Assembly: GCA_965602635.1 (NCBI GenBank)
Contig: CBFCZU010000043.1
Coordinates: forward strand, 1 to 21,655
Direction of reading: 5' to 3'
Length of the DNA stretch: 21,655 nucleotides
DNA from: CBFCZU01 sp965602635
GTDB lineage: Bacteria > Planctomycetota > Phycisphaerae > SM23-33
Below are positions 14,173-21,655 of this stretch, one piece after another. The position numbers were made by a program, and so were the translations under genes. A model generated the notes under the pieces. That model was not told where the DNA came from and ran no database searches. It was given only the letters and a program-made list of their open reading frames with translations. Numbering within the stretch: position 1 is the stretch's first letter; each line of letters begins with the position of its first letter.

Positions 14173-15612
14173 TCAGAACCCGTACACCGACTCGGGGGCG
14201 TGGTCCTCGAAGCGGATGTATTCCTGCAGGAAGGCCAGTTGGAGCGTGCCGGTCGGGCCGTTGCGCTGCTTGGCGATGATCAGGTCCGTCACGCCGGTGG
14301 GGTCGTAGTCCGGCTCGCCCTGGTGGTAGTAGTCTTCCCGGTGCAGCAGCATGACGACGTCGGCGTCCTGCTCGATGGCGCCGCTCTCGCGCAGGTCGCT
14401 CATCCTGGGGCGGTGCCCCTCGCGGCTCTCCGGCCCGCGGTTGAGCTGGCTGAGGACGACCACCGGCACGCCCAGCTCCCGGGCCAGGGCCTTGAGACCG
14501 CGCGACATCTCGGCGATCTGCTGCTGGCGGGATTCATTGCGGCCGCTGGACATGGGGCCCATCAACTGGAGGTAGTCCACGAACACGCACTGGATGTCTT
14601 CGGCGGCCTTCATGCGACGGGCCTTGGCCCGAAGCCGAAGGACGTTCAGGTCGGCCGAGTCGTCGATGAAGATGGGCGCCTTCTCCAGGTCGTCGGCCGC
14701 CATCTGAACCTGCGTCCACTGCTCGGGGTTGAGGTTGCCCCGGCGCAGCCTCTGCATGTTGAACTTGGCGTGCGAGGCCAGGAACCGCATCGCCAACTGC
14801 TCCTTGGACATCTCCAGCGAAAACAGCAGCACCGGGCGCTTGTCGCGGATGCCCATGTACTCGGCCATGTTGCACGCCAGGGCGGTCTTGCCCATGGATG
14901 GGCGGGCCGCCACCACGATCACCTCCCCGTTCTGCAGCCCGCAGGTCAGCTCGTCCAGACGGTGGTAGCCGGTGGCGATGCCGGTGATCACCGATCCGTC
15001 CGCCTTGTCGAGCATCTCGAACGTCTGCTGCATGAGGCTTTCCAGCGACACGGCGTGGTCGCCCACCTGGCGGGAGGCGATCTGGAAAATCGCGTGCTCG
15101 GCGCGGTCGATGATCTCGGCCGGCTCGTCCTGGCTCTCGTAGGCGTCCTGTGTGACCTGCCCGGTCGCGGAGATGAGGGACCGCAGCATCGCCTTGTCGC
15201 GGACCATGCGGGCGTAGTACTCGGCGTTGGCGGTCGAGGGGACCCCCTCGGCCACGCTGACCAGGTAGTCGGCGCCGCCGACGCGGTCGATGAGCTTTTC
15301 CCGCTGAAGCTCCTCGTTGAGCGTCACCAGGTCGATCGGCTTGCCGGCGTTGTGCATCCGCACCAGCGTCTCGAAGATAATCCGGTTGGCGGGGCGGAAG
15401 AAGTCGTCGGCCTTGACGATGTGCACCACGATGTCGATGGTGTTGGCATCGAGCACCATCGAGCCGAGGACGCAGACCTCCGCCTCAGCCGACTGAGGCA
15501 GGACGTGCTGGGCGAGCTGGTTTTCCTGCGGGGTGTATGTGCCGCGGGTATCGGCTTGCGCGCCGCCGGCCTGGGTCCGGGAGCTGCCGCTGGAAGAGCT
15601 TGCCGTTGCCAT
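14173..15612 (-). CDS. dnaB: Replicative DNA helicase DnaB
   Basis: A 479-residue hexameric helicase that unwinds DNA at the replication fork. The N-terminal domain (about 35-140, starting LPQSAEAEVCVLGSM) mediates hexamer and primase contacts. The RecA-like motor has Walker A RPSMGKTA (237-244), SLEMS with the catalytic Glu266, Walker B VFVDYLQLM (343-351), SQLNR (388-392), LRESGAIEQDAD (407-418) and KQRNGPTG (448-455). No intein is present at the usual Walker A or downstream sites. The N-terminal 30 residues are a Ser/Gly/Ala/Gln-rich extension. It is the last gene of the ribosomal cluster, 98 bp after rplI, as in the rplI-dnaB arrangement of many bacteria. Confidence 0.97.
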   Translation of the reverse strand: MATASSSSGSSRTQAGGAQADTRGTYTPQENQLAQHVLPQSAEAEVCVLGSMVLDANTIDIVVHIVKADDFFRPANRIIFETLVRMHNAGKPIDLVTLNEELQREKLIDRVGGADYLVSVAEGVPSTANAEYYARMVRDKAMLRSLISATGQVTQDAYESQDEPAEIIDRAEHAIFQIASRQVGDHAVSLESLMQQTFEMLDKADGSVITGIATGYHRLDELTCGLQNGEVIVVAARPSMGKTALACNMAEYMGIRDKRPVLLFSLEMSKEQLAMRFLASHAKFNMQRLRRGNLNPEQWTQVQMAADDLEKAPIFIDDSADLNVLRLRAKARRMKAAEDIQCVFVDYLQLMGPMSSGRNESRQQQIAEMSRGLKALARELGVPVVVLSQLNRGPESREGHRPRMSDLRESGAIEQDADVVMLLHREDYYHQGEPDYDPTGVTDLIIAKQRNGPTGTLQLAFLQEYIRFEDHAPESVYGF

Positions 15613-15643
15613 CGCCTTCCCTGGCTAGTAGTCGAAAGACTGC

Positions 15644-15662
15644 GAGCCCCGGCGCGGGGCCC
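15644..15662. other. GC-rich hairpin between rplI and dnaB
   Basis: The minus-strand RNA can form an 8-bp stem (GGGCCCCG / CGGGGCUC, one G-U) with a CGC loop. Only a short UCUUUC tract follows, so partial attenuation or RNA processing is more plausible than full termination. Confidence 0.3.
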
Positions 15663-15710
15663 GGTAACCAATCATCAGCCCGCCTACCGTCACTGGCCCG
15701 GCTCGCCGGT

Positions 15711-16265
15711 TTACTCGGACGGGTTTTCAGGAGCGTCCTGCTCGGAGGGCGCCTCGTCGTCGGCAGGAGATTCCGACTCAACTGCGTCGGCGGAGTCTTC
15801 TGCCTGGCCGTCCTCACTTTCATGCAACGGGACCACCCAGATGCTTATGGTGGCCTCGACGTCCTCGGCGAACCTGACCGTCACCTGGCATTTATCCAGC
15901 TTGCGGATCGGCTCGTCAAGCACAATGTTCCGGGCGTCGATGGGCAGGCCCTCTTTGGCCACGGCCAGGGCGATCTGCGCCGGGCCGATCGAGCCATAGA
16001 GCTGCCCTTCCGGGTTGGCCCGGGCGGCGATGGCGAACTCTTTGCCGTCCAGCAACTTAGCCTGGGCCTCGAGCGCCGCCTTCTCGTGGGCGAGTTCCTC
16101 CAGGTAGGCCTGTTTCTGGGCTTCGATAGCCTTGAGGTTGGCCTGGGTCGGCGCCACGGCTAGGCCGTGCGGAATAAGGTAGTTGCGGGCGTAGCCGGTC
16201 TTCACCTCCACCACCTCGCCGATGTGGCCGAGATTACTCACGTTTCGACGCAACAGCAGTTTCAT
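15711..16265 (-). CDS. rplI: 50S ribosomal protein bL9 with acidic C-terminal extension
   Basis: A 184-residue large-subunit protein that binds 23S rRNA near the L1 stalk and helps maintain frame during translation. The N-terminal rRNA-binding domain starts MKLLLRRNVSNLGHIGEVVEVKTGYARNYLIP in the canonical way; a central helix (about 42-72) and the C-terminal domain (about 74-148) follow. The last ~37 residues are a Glu/Asp/Ser/Ala-rich tail not found in the usual ~148-residue protein. I chose the ATG at 16265 because it matches the family start and has AGAGGA upstream; an in-frame extension to 16334 adds unrelated basic residues. It lies 96 bp after rpsR. Confidence 0.96.
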   Translation of the reverse strand: MKLLLRRNVSNLGHIGEVVEVKTGYARNYLIPHGLAVAPTQANLKAIEAQKQAYLEELAHEKAALEAQAKLLDGKEFAIAARANPEGQLYGSIGPAQIALAVAKEGLPIDARNIVLDEPIRKLDKCQVTVRFAEDVEATISIWVVPLHESEDGQAEDSADAVESESPADDEAPSEQDAPENPSE

Positions 16266-16361
16266 GCCTGTATCCTCTTTTCGGCCGACCGGGCCGGGCG
16301 CGGCGCTGCATGCGGCGGCGCGGCGCCGCTTCACTGCGCCCTTGCCGGTTCAAGTTGACTC

Positions 16362-16631
16362 TTACGACACGTACGGCAGCAGGCTCAGGAAGCGGGCGCG
16401 CTTGATGGCGCGGCGGGCGCTGCGCTGATGACGGGCGCAGTTGCCGCTCCGCTTCCGCGAGAATATCTTGCCCTGCTGGGTGGTCAGCTTCTGAAGAGCG
16501 CCCACGTCCTTGTAGTCGATCTCGCGGACTTTGTCCCGGCAGAACCGGCACTTGCTCTGCTCGCGGTAGCGCGACTTGCTCTTCTTTCTGGGGCCTCTGG
16601 GTTTGCCTCTGCTGGGTCCTCGTTTTGCCAT
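16362..16631 (-). CDS. rpsR: 30S ribosomal protein bS18 (zinc-binding form)
   Basis: An 89-residue small-subunit platform protein that pairs with bS6. The core EIDYKDV-LQK and RRAIKRARFLSLLPY segments are clear. Cys28 and Cys31 (CRFC) plus Cys65 and His68 (CARH) form a likely zinc site, so this is the C+ variant of bS18 rather than the zinc-free type. The N-terminus (1-22) is strongly basic. AAGGAG lies 12 nt before the ATG. It follows ssb by 46 bp, the standard rpsF-ssb-rpsR order. No zinc-free paralogue is in the window. Confidence 0.96.
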   Translation of the reverse strand: MAKRGPSRGKPRGPRKKSKSRYREQSKCRFCRDKVREIDYKDVGALQKLTTQQGKIFSRKRSGNCARHQRSARRAIKRARFLSLLPYVS

Positions 16632-16677
16632 GACTTATCTCTGCTCCTTCTCCGTCGTTGCTGAGTGAGGGTCCGCC

Positions 16678-17118
16678 CTAGAAGGGGATATCGTCCCCGG
16701 GAGGCTCGGGCGGAACGTCGTCTTCCACTGGTGGCTTGGGGCGGTCCTCTTGCGGGGCCGCCTGGCGCTGCGACGCGCCGCCGGCTCCCGGGGCCCGACC
16801 CAGAAACTGGAAGTTCTGCACGAACACCCGGTGCTTGGACCGCTTGGTCCCGTCCTGGCCTTCCCAGGTGTCGTAGTCCAGCCGGCCCTCGACCAGGATA
16901 GGCTGTCCCTTGGACATGTACTGGTTGAAGGTCTCGGCCGATTTTCCGTAGCAGCGGCAGTCGATGAAGCAGGTCTGCTCGCGCTTCTCGCCGTCCTTGG
17001 TCCAGGTGCGGTTCACGGCCAGGCCGAACTCGCATACCGGCGTCTGAGACGGCAGGTACGATAGCTGCGGGTCGCGCGTGAGGTTGCCGACGAGGATTAT
17101 TCTGTTGTAGTTGGCCAT
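16678..17118 (-). CDS. ssb: Single-stranded DNA-binding protein SSB
   Basis: A 146-residue protein with an N-terminal OB fold (about 1-108; NRIILVGNLTRDPQL, GQPILVEGRL and the aromatic residues Trp39 and Trp85 typical of ssDNA stacking). A Gly/Gln/Pro-rich linker (about 109-135) leads to the acidic tip DDIPF (142-146), which recruits replication and repair partners. It coats single-stranded DNA at replication forks. It sits between rpsF and rpsR with 43 and 46 bp gaps, as in Bacillus, where the three genes are co-transcribed. The ribosome-binding site is weak, so its output may depend on read-through from rpsF. Confidence 0.97.
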   Translation of the reverse strand: MANYNRIILVGNLTRDPQLSYLPSQTPVCEFGLAVNRTWTKDGEKREQTCFIDCRCYGKSAETFNQYMSKGQPILVEGRLDYDTWEGQDGTKRSKHRVFVQNFQFLGRAPGAGGASQRQAAPQEDRPKPPVEDDVPPEPPGDDIPF

Positions 17119-17161
17119 TGCACCGTCTCGCTTTCGTCCAGAAGTTCGTCGCGGCTCTTGC

Positions 17162-17776
17162 CTATTCGGTCACGCTTGGGGGTCCCGGCGGCTCGGCTTC
17201 CGTGGGCTTCTCGTCGGGCTTCTCGGCCGGAGCTTGGGGCTTGTCGGCGGGCTTGGGCTCTGCTGAGTCGCCCTCGGCAGGCTTGTCGGCGGGCTTGGGC
17301 TCTGCTGAGTCGCCCTCGGCAGGCTTGTCGGCGGGCTTGGGCTCTGCTGAGCCGTCCTCGGCAGGCTTGTCGGCGGGCTTGGGTGCCTTCCTTTCGGCGG
17401 TCCGCTCGGCCTTGCGGCCCCTCTCGGCCTCGGCAGCGGCACGCCGAGCCTTGCTGAGCGTCCCGGGAGTCTCCGCGTTCATCCGCTCCTCGCTGACGTG
17501 GTCGGCGGAGAGGACCATCGCGCGAAGGATCCGCTCGTCGAGCTGCACTTCGTGGTCGATGGCGGTGACGTTGGCCGGCTCGGCCTTGAAGTACGTCAGC
17601 AGGTACATTCCGCGGCGCCGCCCCTTGACCTCGTATGCCAGCCTGCGCTCGTCCCAAAGCTTCAGCACGAGCACCTCGGCGCGAATCCGGTCCAGCAGCT
17701 CCCGCACCGGCACGGAGGCGGCTTCAATATCCGTGTTAGACGCATCCAGCAGGAACATCGCTTCGTAGGTTCTCAT
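17162..17776 (-). CDS. rpsF: 30S ribosomal protein bS6 with long repeat-containing C-terminal tail
   Basis: A 204-residue protein, about twice the normal bS6 length. The ferredoxin-like core (about 1-98: RTYEAMFLLD at the start, RRLAYEVKGRRRGMYLLTYF in the middle, LDERILRAMVL near the end) binds 16S rRNA together with bS18. The tail begins with a basic Arg/Ala/Glu helix-prone part (about 105-132), then has 3.4 tandem copies of the 14-residue unit KPADKPAEGDSAEP (133-180), and ends Pro/Glu-rich. The tail is surely disordered. The ATG shares its A with the TGA stop of pth (TGATG at 17778-17774), so translation is probably coupled. The tail's role is unknown. Confidence 0.95.
   Translation of the reverse strand: MRTYEAMFLLDASNTDIEAASVPVRELLDRIRAEVLVLKLWDERRLAYEVKGRRRGMYLLTYFKAEPANVTAIDHEVQLDERILRAMVLSADHVSEERMNAETPGTLSKARRAAAEAERGRKAERTAERKAPKPADKPAEDGSAEPKPADKPAEGDSAEPKPADKPAEGDSAEPKPADKPQAPAEKPDEKPTEAEPPGPPSVTE
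17239..17383. repeat. 42-bp direct tandem repeat inside rpsF (3.4 copies)
   Basis: Copies at 17239-17280, 17281-17322 and 17323-17364, plus a 19-bp partial copy at 17365-17383. The first two copies are identical in DNA; the third differs at a few bases. The period is a multiple of three, so copy-number change would keep the reading frame and alter only the bS6 tail length. Confidence 0.9.
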
Positions 17777-18543
17777 CAGCGCTTTCCACCTTCTTTGAGT
17801 CTGGGACAGGTCGAGGCGGACCCGCCGCCCTGACAGTCATTTCCGCCGGCGGGCGTGTCCTCTCCCGCGGCAGGCCCTGGTTCTGCGGCGAGCTCCTCGG
17901 CTTCGCCGCCGTCGGAGGCCTTGACGGCCGTGTTGTAGTGATCCATAACGTACGTGATGCCGCGCGTGACCCAGCCCTCAACGGCATCAGCGGCCCGGCA
18001 TATGACCTCGGTCACGGCCGGTTTCTCGTGCTCCTGAAACTCGCTCAGGACGTAGTCCTTCGCGTCCGGGACGTCCTCGCCCCGCCCGATGCCGATCCGA
18101 AGGCGGGGGACCTCGTCGGTGCCCATGGCCTGGATGATGTCGCCCAGGCCGTTGTGGCCCCCGGCAGAGCCGCGGGCGCGGACGCGAATCCTGCCCAGCG
18201 CCAGGGCCATGTCGTCCATCACGATCAGCACAGACTGCGGAGCGGCCTTGTAGAAGGCCGACATCTCTGCCACGGCCAGCCCGGAGCGGTTCATGTACGT
18301 CTGCGGCGCGAGCAGCCTCACCGCCCGCTCGCCGATCCGCCCCGAGCGAATCCTGCCGTGGAACTTTGTCCTCGCCCGGCCGAAGTCCCAGCGCCCGCGA
18401 AGCTCCTTCAACACCATGAAGCCCACGTTGTGGCGGGTCTTGGCGTACCGCCGCTCGGGGTTGCCCAGACCCACGACGAACAGCTCCCCCGCGGCGGCTG
18501 GTCGCCCGTGCGACATCGGCTTGACGTCGGCCGGCTGTTTCAA
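17776..18543 (-). CDS. pth: Peptidyl-tRNA hydrolase
   Basis: A 255-residue esterase that frees tRNA from peptidyl-tRNAs released by stalled ribosomes. Family features are GLGNPE (Asn28), TRHNVGF with catalytic His38, TYMNRSG (Asn85), VMDDMAL (Asp110) and GGHNGLGDI (Asn131). The core ends near 204. A 50-residue Gly/Glu/Ala/Pro-rich tail follows, unlike the usual ~190-residue enzyme. The start is TTG at 18543 with CAGGAG 10 nt upstream; ATG at 18516 is a possible alternative without a visible ribosome-binding site and would still keep the whole catalytic core. It lies 30 bp after rplY and overlaps the rpsF start by one base. Confidence 0.94.
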   Translation of the reverse strand: MKQPADVKPMSHGRPAAAGELFVVGLGNPERRYAKTRHNVGFMVLKELRGRWDFGRARTKFHGRIRSGRIGERAVRLLAPQTYMNRSGLAVAEMSAFYKAAPQSVLIVMDDMALALGRIRVRARGSAGGHNGLGDIIQAMGTDEVPRLRIGIGRGEDVPDAKDYVLSEFQEHEKPAVTEVICRAADAVEGWVTRGITYVMDHYNTAVKASDGGEAEELAAEPGPAAGEDTPAGGNDCQGGGSASTCPRLKEGGKR

Positions 18544-18573
18544 CTCGCTGTGACTCCTGCGGCGCCCGGGCGG

Positions 18574-19230
18574 TCAGTCCGGTCGGGGCGCCGGCGCATC
18601 GCCTTCGGCGGCGGGCTCTTCCTCGCCCTTCTCGCCGATAACTTCCGGCTCGGCGGCCGCTTCCACGGCCTCCTCGGCGGGGGCCTCTTCCTCGGCCATT
18701 ACCGCCACCGAAGCCACCACCGTCTCGCCGTCCTCACTTACGGTCACGCCGTCGGGCAGTTCGAGGTCCGCCACGCGCAGCGCATCGCCAACGTGCAGCC
18801 CGGTTACCTGGACGCGAAGCTCCTCGGGGATGGCCGTCACCAGACACTCGATCTCCACCTCGTTGAGGTGCTGTCTCAGGACGCCGTCCTCCGACTCCAC
18901 GCCCACCGGTGTGCCGCGCAGCACGATGGGCACGGTGACCTCCACCCGCTCGTCCAGGCTGACGCGCGTCAGGTCCACGTGTATGACCCGGTGTCCCAGG
19001 TGGTCGTACTGGACGGCCTTGATGAGGAGGTTCTCCTGCTTTTGGCCCACCTCGGCCTGCAGCAGGCGCTCGCCGTGGCTGATGGCGCCCTCGATGTCGT
19101 GGGCGCGAACGCTCACGCACAGGTTCTCCTCGCCGTGGCCGTAGATGATGCCCGGCACGAGCCCCTGCTCGCGGAGCCGGCGGCACCGTCGCGTTCCCAG
19201 CTCCTCCCGCTTGGCGATCCGTAACTCCAT
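18574..19230 (-). CDS. rplY: 50S ribosomal protein bL25 (Ctc/TL5 type)
   Basis: A 218-residue 5S rRNA-binding protein of the long, two-domain Ctc/TL5 form. The N-terminal bL25 domain (about 1-90) carries GLVPGIIYG and the RVIHVDL strand; the C-terminal beta domain (about 92-178) carries VPIVLRGTPVGV and the LHVGDALRVADLELPDGV stretch. A Glu/Ala/Pro-rich acidic tail occupies about 179-218. GGAGA lies 10 nt before the ATG. Its position between prs and pth is the widely conserved prs-ctc-pth order. Confidence 0.95.
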   Translation of the reverse strand: MELRIAKREELGTRRCRRLREQGLVPGIIYGHGEENLCVSVRAHDIEGAISHGERLLQAEVGQKQENLLIKAVQYDHLGHRVIHVDLTRVSLDERVEVTVPIVLRGTPVGVESEDGVLRQHLNEVEIECLVTAIPEELRVQVTGLHVGDALRVADLELPDGVTVSEDGETVVASVAVMAEEEAPAEEAVEAAAEPEVIGEKGEEEPAAEGDAPAPRPD

Positions 19231-19277
19231 AACCTGGTTCTCCCTGGCCGGCGGGGCGCTGCCCCGGTCCGGCGGTT

Positions 19278-20217
<940 letters not shown>

Positions 20218-20225
<8 letters not shown>

Positions 20226-21168
20226 GTCGGTGCTCCAGGGTCTGGTTATCGGCGATCTCCGCGTCGGTGAGGTGGACCATGGGGCCGATGACGCAGTTGC
20301 TCCCGATGCGGCAGCGCCCGTCCAGGACGGTCATGGCGCGGATGATGGTGTCCGCCCCGATGACGGCGCGGGGGTCGATCCAGGTGCTCTCGGGATCCTC
20401 GACGGTCACCCCGGCGCGCATGTGGCGCTGCTGTATCCGGCGCTGCATGAGCCGGTTGACCTCCGCCAGTTGGACGCGGTCGTTGATGCTCAGGACGTCC
20501 TCGGGCGGCACGGCCGCCACCGCCGCCAGCGGGTAGCCCTTGGCCCGCAGCATCCCCAGCGTGTCGGTGAGGTAGTACTCGCCCTTGGCGTTGTCGTTGC
20601 GGAGCTGCCCGAGCACCTCCAGCAGCCTGCCCAGATCGAAGCAGTAAAGCGAGACGTTGACCTCCTTGGTCCTGTGCTGGTCCTCGGTGGCGTCAAGGTA
20701 TTCGACGATGCCCATCAGCTCGCCGGTCTCGTCGCGGAGGATTCGCCCGAACGAGCCGGGCTTTTCCAGGATGCTGGTGGCCAGCGTGCAGGCGGCCTTC
20801 CGGCGGCGGTGGATGCTCAGCAGTTGGGCCAGCGTCTCCGACTGCACCAGCGGGCCGTCGCCCGCCAGCACCAGCAGCTCGCCGTCGCGGCCCTGGAGCT
20901 GAGGCCGGCAGGCCTGGACCGCGTGACCGGTCCCGAGCTGCGTGGTCTGCTCCACCCAGACGATCGAGTCGTCACCGGCGTACGTCGAGCGGATCTTGTC
21001 GGCGGAGAAGCCGATAACGCAGATCAGCTTGTCGCAGCCCACCTCGCGGCAGGCGTTGAAGACGTACGTCAGCATCGGCTGGTTGCAGATCGGGTGCAGC
21101 ACCTTGGGCTTGGATGTCATCATCCGCGTGCCCTTGCCCGCAGCCAGGATGATTGCCGTTGTACTCAT
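20218..21168 (-). CDS. GlmU-like UDP-GlcNAc pyrophosphorylase lacking the acetyltransferase domain
   Basis: A 316-residue protein matching the N-terminal uridyltransferase half of GlmU, which makes UDP-GlcNAc from GlcNAc-1-P and UTP for peptidoglycan and lipid A. Motifs: LAAGKGTRM (8-16), QLGTGHAV (77-84), GDGPL (103-107), GRI (141-143), Asn171 in EVNVSLY, EYYLTD (197-202) and DRVQLAEVNRLMQRR (230-244). Only about three hexapeptide coils follow (about 262-305) before the stop, whereas GlmU has about 456 residues and an acetyl-CoA-dependent C-terminal half. The stop overlaps the prs start, so this is not a sequencing break but the true end. I chose ATG 21168; the in-frame TTG at 21189 adds seven unsupported residues. 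No clear ribosome-binding site is visible. Confidence 0.88.
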
Positions 21169-21231
21169 GATCGCAAAGTGGCAAAACAAGAAGCGTTTAG
21201 CCTTTGGCGTTCAGCTCTCCGCCTTCTTCCA

Positions 21232-21303
21232 CTACCCGGCCAGGACTTGAACCTGGAATGCGAGGACCAAAACCTCGTGTGTTTCCAATTACACCACCGG
21301 GTA
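21232..21303 (-). tRNA. tRNA-Gln (anticodon TTG)
   Basis: A 72-nt cloverleaf: acceptor TACCCGG/CCGGGTA with G discriminator, D arm GTGTAATTGGAAACAC, anticodon stem CGAGG/CCTCG with loop TTTTGGT (anticodon TTG, reading CAA), variable CATT, and T arm CCAGG-TTCAAGT-CCTGG. U1-A72 is typical of tRNA-Gln. The 3' CCA is not encoded. It sits 63 nt before the glmU-like start codon and may be cut from the operon transcript. Confidence 0.97.
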
Positions 21304-21387
21304 ATCTCGCCGCTGATCGACGTTCGGGGCCGCCACTGGGACGGGCGTAGAGCATCGTGACAGCGGCGGTGGCCCGGTCCGAGGCCT

Positions 21388-21414
21388 GGACGAGCGGCCG
21401 CTACCTACTCGTCC
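21388..21414. other. Inverted repeat in the leader upstream of tRNA-Gln
   Basis: GGACGAG and CTCGTCC (7-bp arms, 13-nt GC-rich loop) lie between the predicted promoter and the tRNA. The rest of the 21304-21515 gap holds no ORF or other feature I can support. The hairpin may help processing of the tRNA precursor or have no role. Confidence 0.35.
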
Positions 21415-21473
21415 ACTCCCGCTGGCGGCGGGTCGCCCTCTATGACCGAGGTACTACTGTTACTGCGGCGCAA

Positions 21474-21502
21474 ACTGTAGCCTGCCGGAGGCGCTATGTC
21501 AA
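21474..21502 (-). promoter_or_regulatory. Predicted promoter of the tRNA-Gln / glmU-prs-ribosomal cluster
   Basis: Minus strand: consensus TTGACA (21502-21497), a 17-bp spacer and TACAGT (21479-21474). The predicted start near 21467 is about 164 nt before the tRNA 5' end. It lies 14 bp beyond the stop codon of the gene at the right edge and faces the tRNA. Confidence 0.6.
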
Positions 21503-21515
21503 TGCTAAAAGCGCC

Positions 21516-21655
21516 CTACTTGCCGCCCTTCGGGCGGGTGCCTGTCCTGCCCGGCGGCTTGAGGATCGTCACGGTCGGCGCCTCCAGGGCCGAGAGCTCC
21601 TCCTCGAGCTCAGCCTCCCGCGCCCTGGCGTCTTGGTAGCGTTTCCTGGCCAGTG
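21516..21655 (-). CDS. C-terminal end of an unidentified protein (partial, runs off the right edge)
   Basis: The last 45 codons and TAG stop of a minus-strand gene. The visible residues begin LARKRYQDARAREAELEEEL, which is charged, helix-prone and possibly coiled coil, then VTILKPPGR and a basic Gly/Lys/Arg/Pro end. The codon pattern is GC-rich at third positions like the neighbours. Too little is present to name the product. A CCGCCC-TTC-GGGCGG hairpin (21523-21537) lies within its last codons. Confidence 0.5.
   Translation of the reverse strand, partial: LARKRYQDARAREAELEEELSALEAPTVTILKPPGRTGTRPKGGK

Noticed and set aside
14200..15999. 599-codon plus-strand open frame opposite dnaB and rplI
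   Set aside because: Antisense of two conserved genes and their gap; composition is that of a shadow frame.
17239..17383. Regular repeats considered as a CRISPR array
   Set aside because: The copies are contiguous 42-bp units without spacers and encode an in-frame protein repeat.
21523..21537. CCGCCC-TTC-GGGCGG hairpin as an intrinsic terminator
   Set aside because: It lies within the last codons of the edge gene and no T-run follows on the coding strand.

Overview
This 21.7 kb, very GC-rich window looks like a chromosomal core-gene region of a diderm bacterium, most plausibly a planctomycete of the Phycisphaerae type. That placement is an inference. It rests on high GC, GTG/TTG starts, weak or absent Shine-Dalgarno sites at several genes, an LpxC-FabZ fusion, and bacterial ribosomal and replication genes in a bamA/lpx plus rpsF-ssb-rpsR-rplI-dnaB arrangement. 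I see no IS element, prophage, CRISPR array or rRNA. Nearly all DNA is coding.

Region 1 (about 1-5440, plus strand): mfd (transcription-repair coupling factor), a lipoprotein-like SurA/PrsA-type parvulin prolyl isomerase, and a ZIP-family metal transporter. mfd has a promoter directly against its GTG start, suggesting a leaderless mRNA. The isomerase has its own TATAAT box overlapping the mfd stop codon.

Region 2 (5522-13763, minus strand): an outer-membrane biogenesis operon read as bamA - ompH/skp - lpxD - lpxC/fabZ fusion - two tandem divergent lpxA paralogues - a Gfo/Idh/MocA oxidoreductase. BamA and Skp handle outer-membrane proteins; LpxA, LpxC and LpxD make acylated UDP-glucosamine for lipid A; FabZ supplies acyl-ACP. 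The operon has a strong-looking promoter upstream of bamA whose spacer is a (CGG)5 repeat, and a second promoter right at lpxD. The lpxA doublet and the oxidoreductase are the best candidates for unusual biology, possibly a modified lipid A.

Region 3 (13764-14172): a short plus-strand ORF with an HCALNQNSR motif, probably the remnant of a larger protein.

Region 4 (14173-21303, minus strand): a long housekeeping cluster read as tRNA-Gln(TTG) - a GlmU-like uridyltransferase lacking the acetyltransferase domain - prs - rplY/ctc - pth - rpsF - ssb - rpsR - rplI - dnaB. It joins two gene strings that are classical but separate in Bacillus (gcaD-prs-ctc-pth and rpsF-ssb-rpsR / rplI-dnaB). Several products carry long acidic or Pro/Ala/Glu-rich tails, including a 14-residue tandem repeat in bS6. 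A TTGACA-N17-TACAGT promoter lies upstream of the tRNA. The right edge holds the C-terminal end of an unidentified minus-strand gene.
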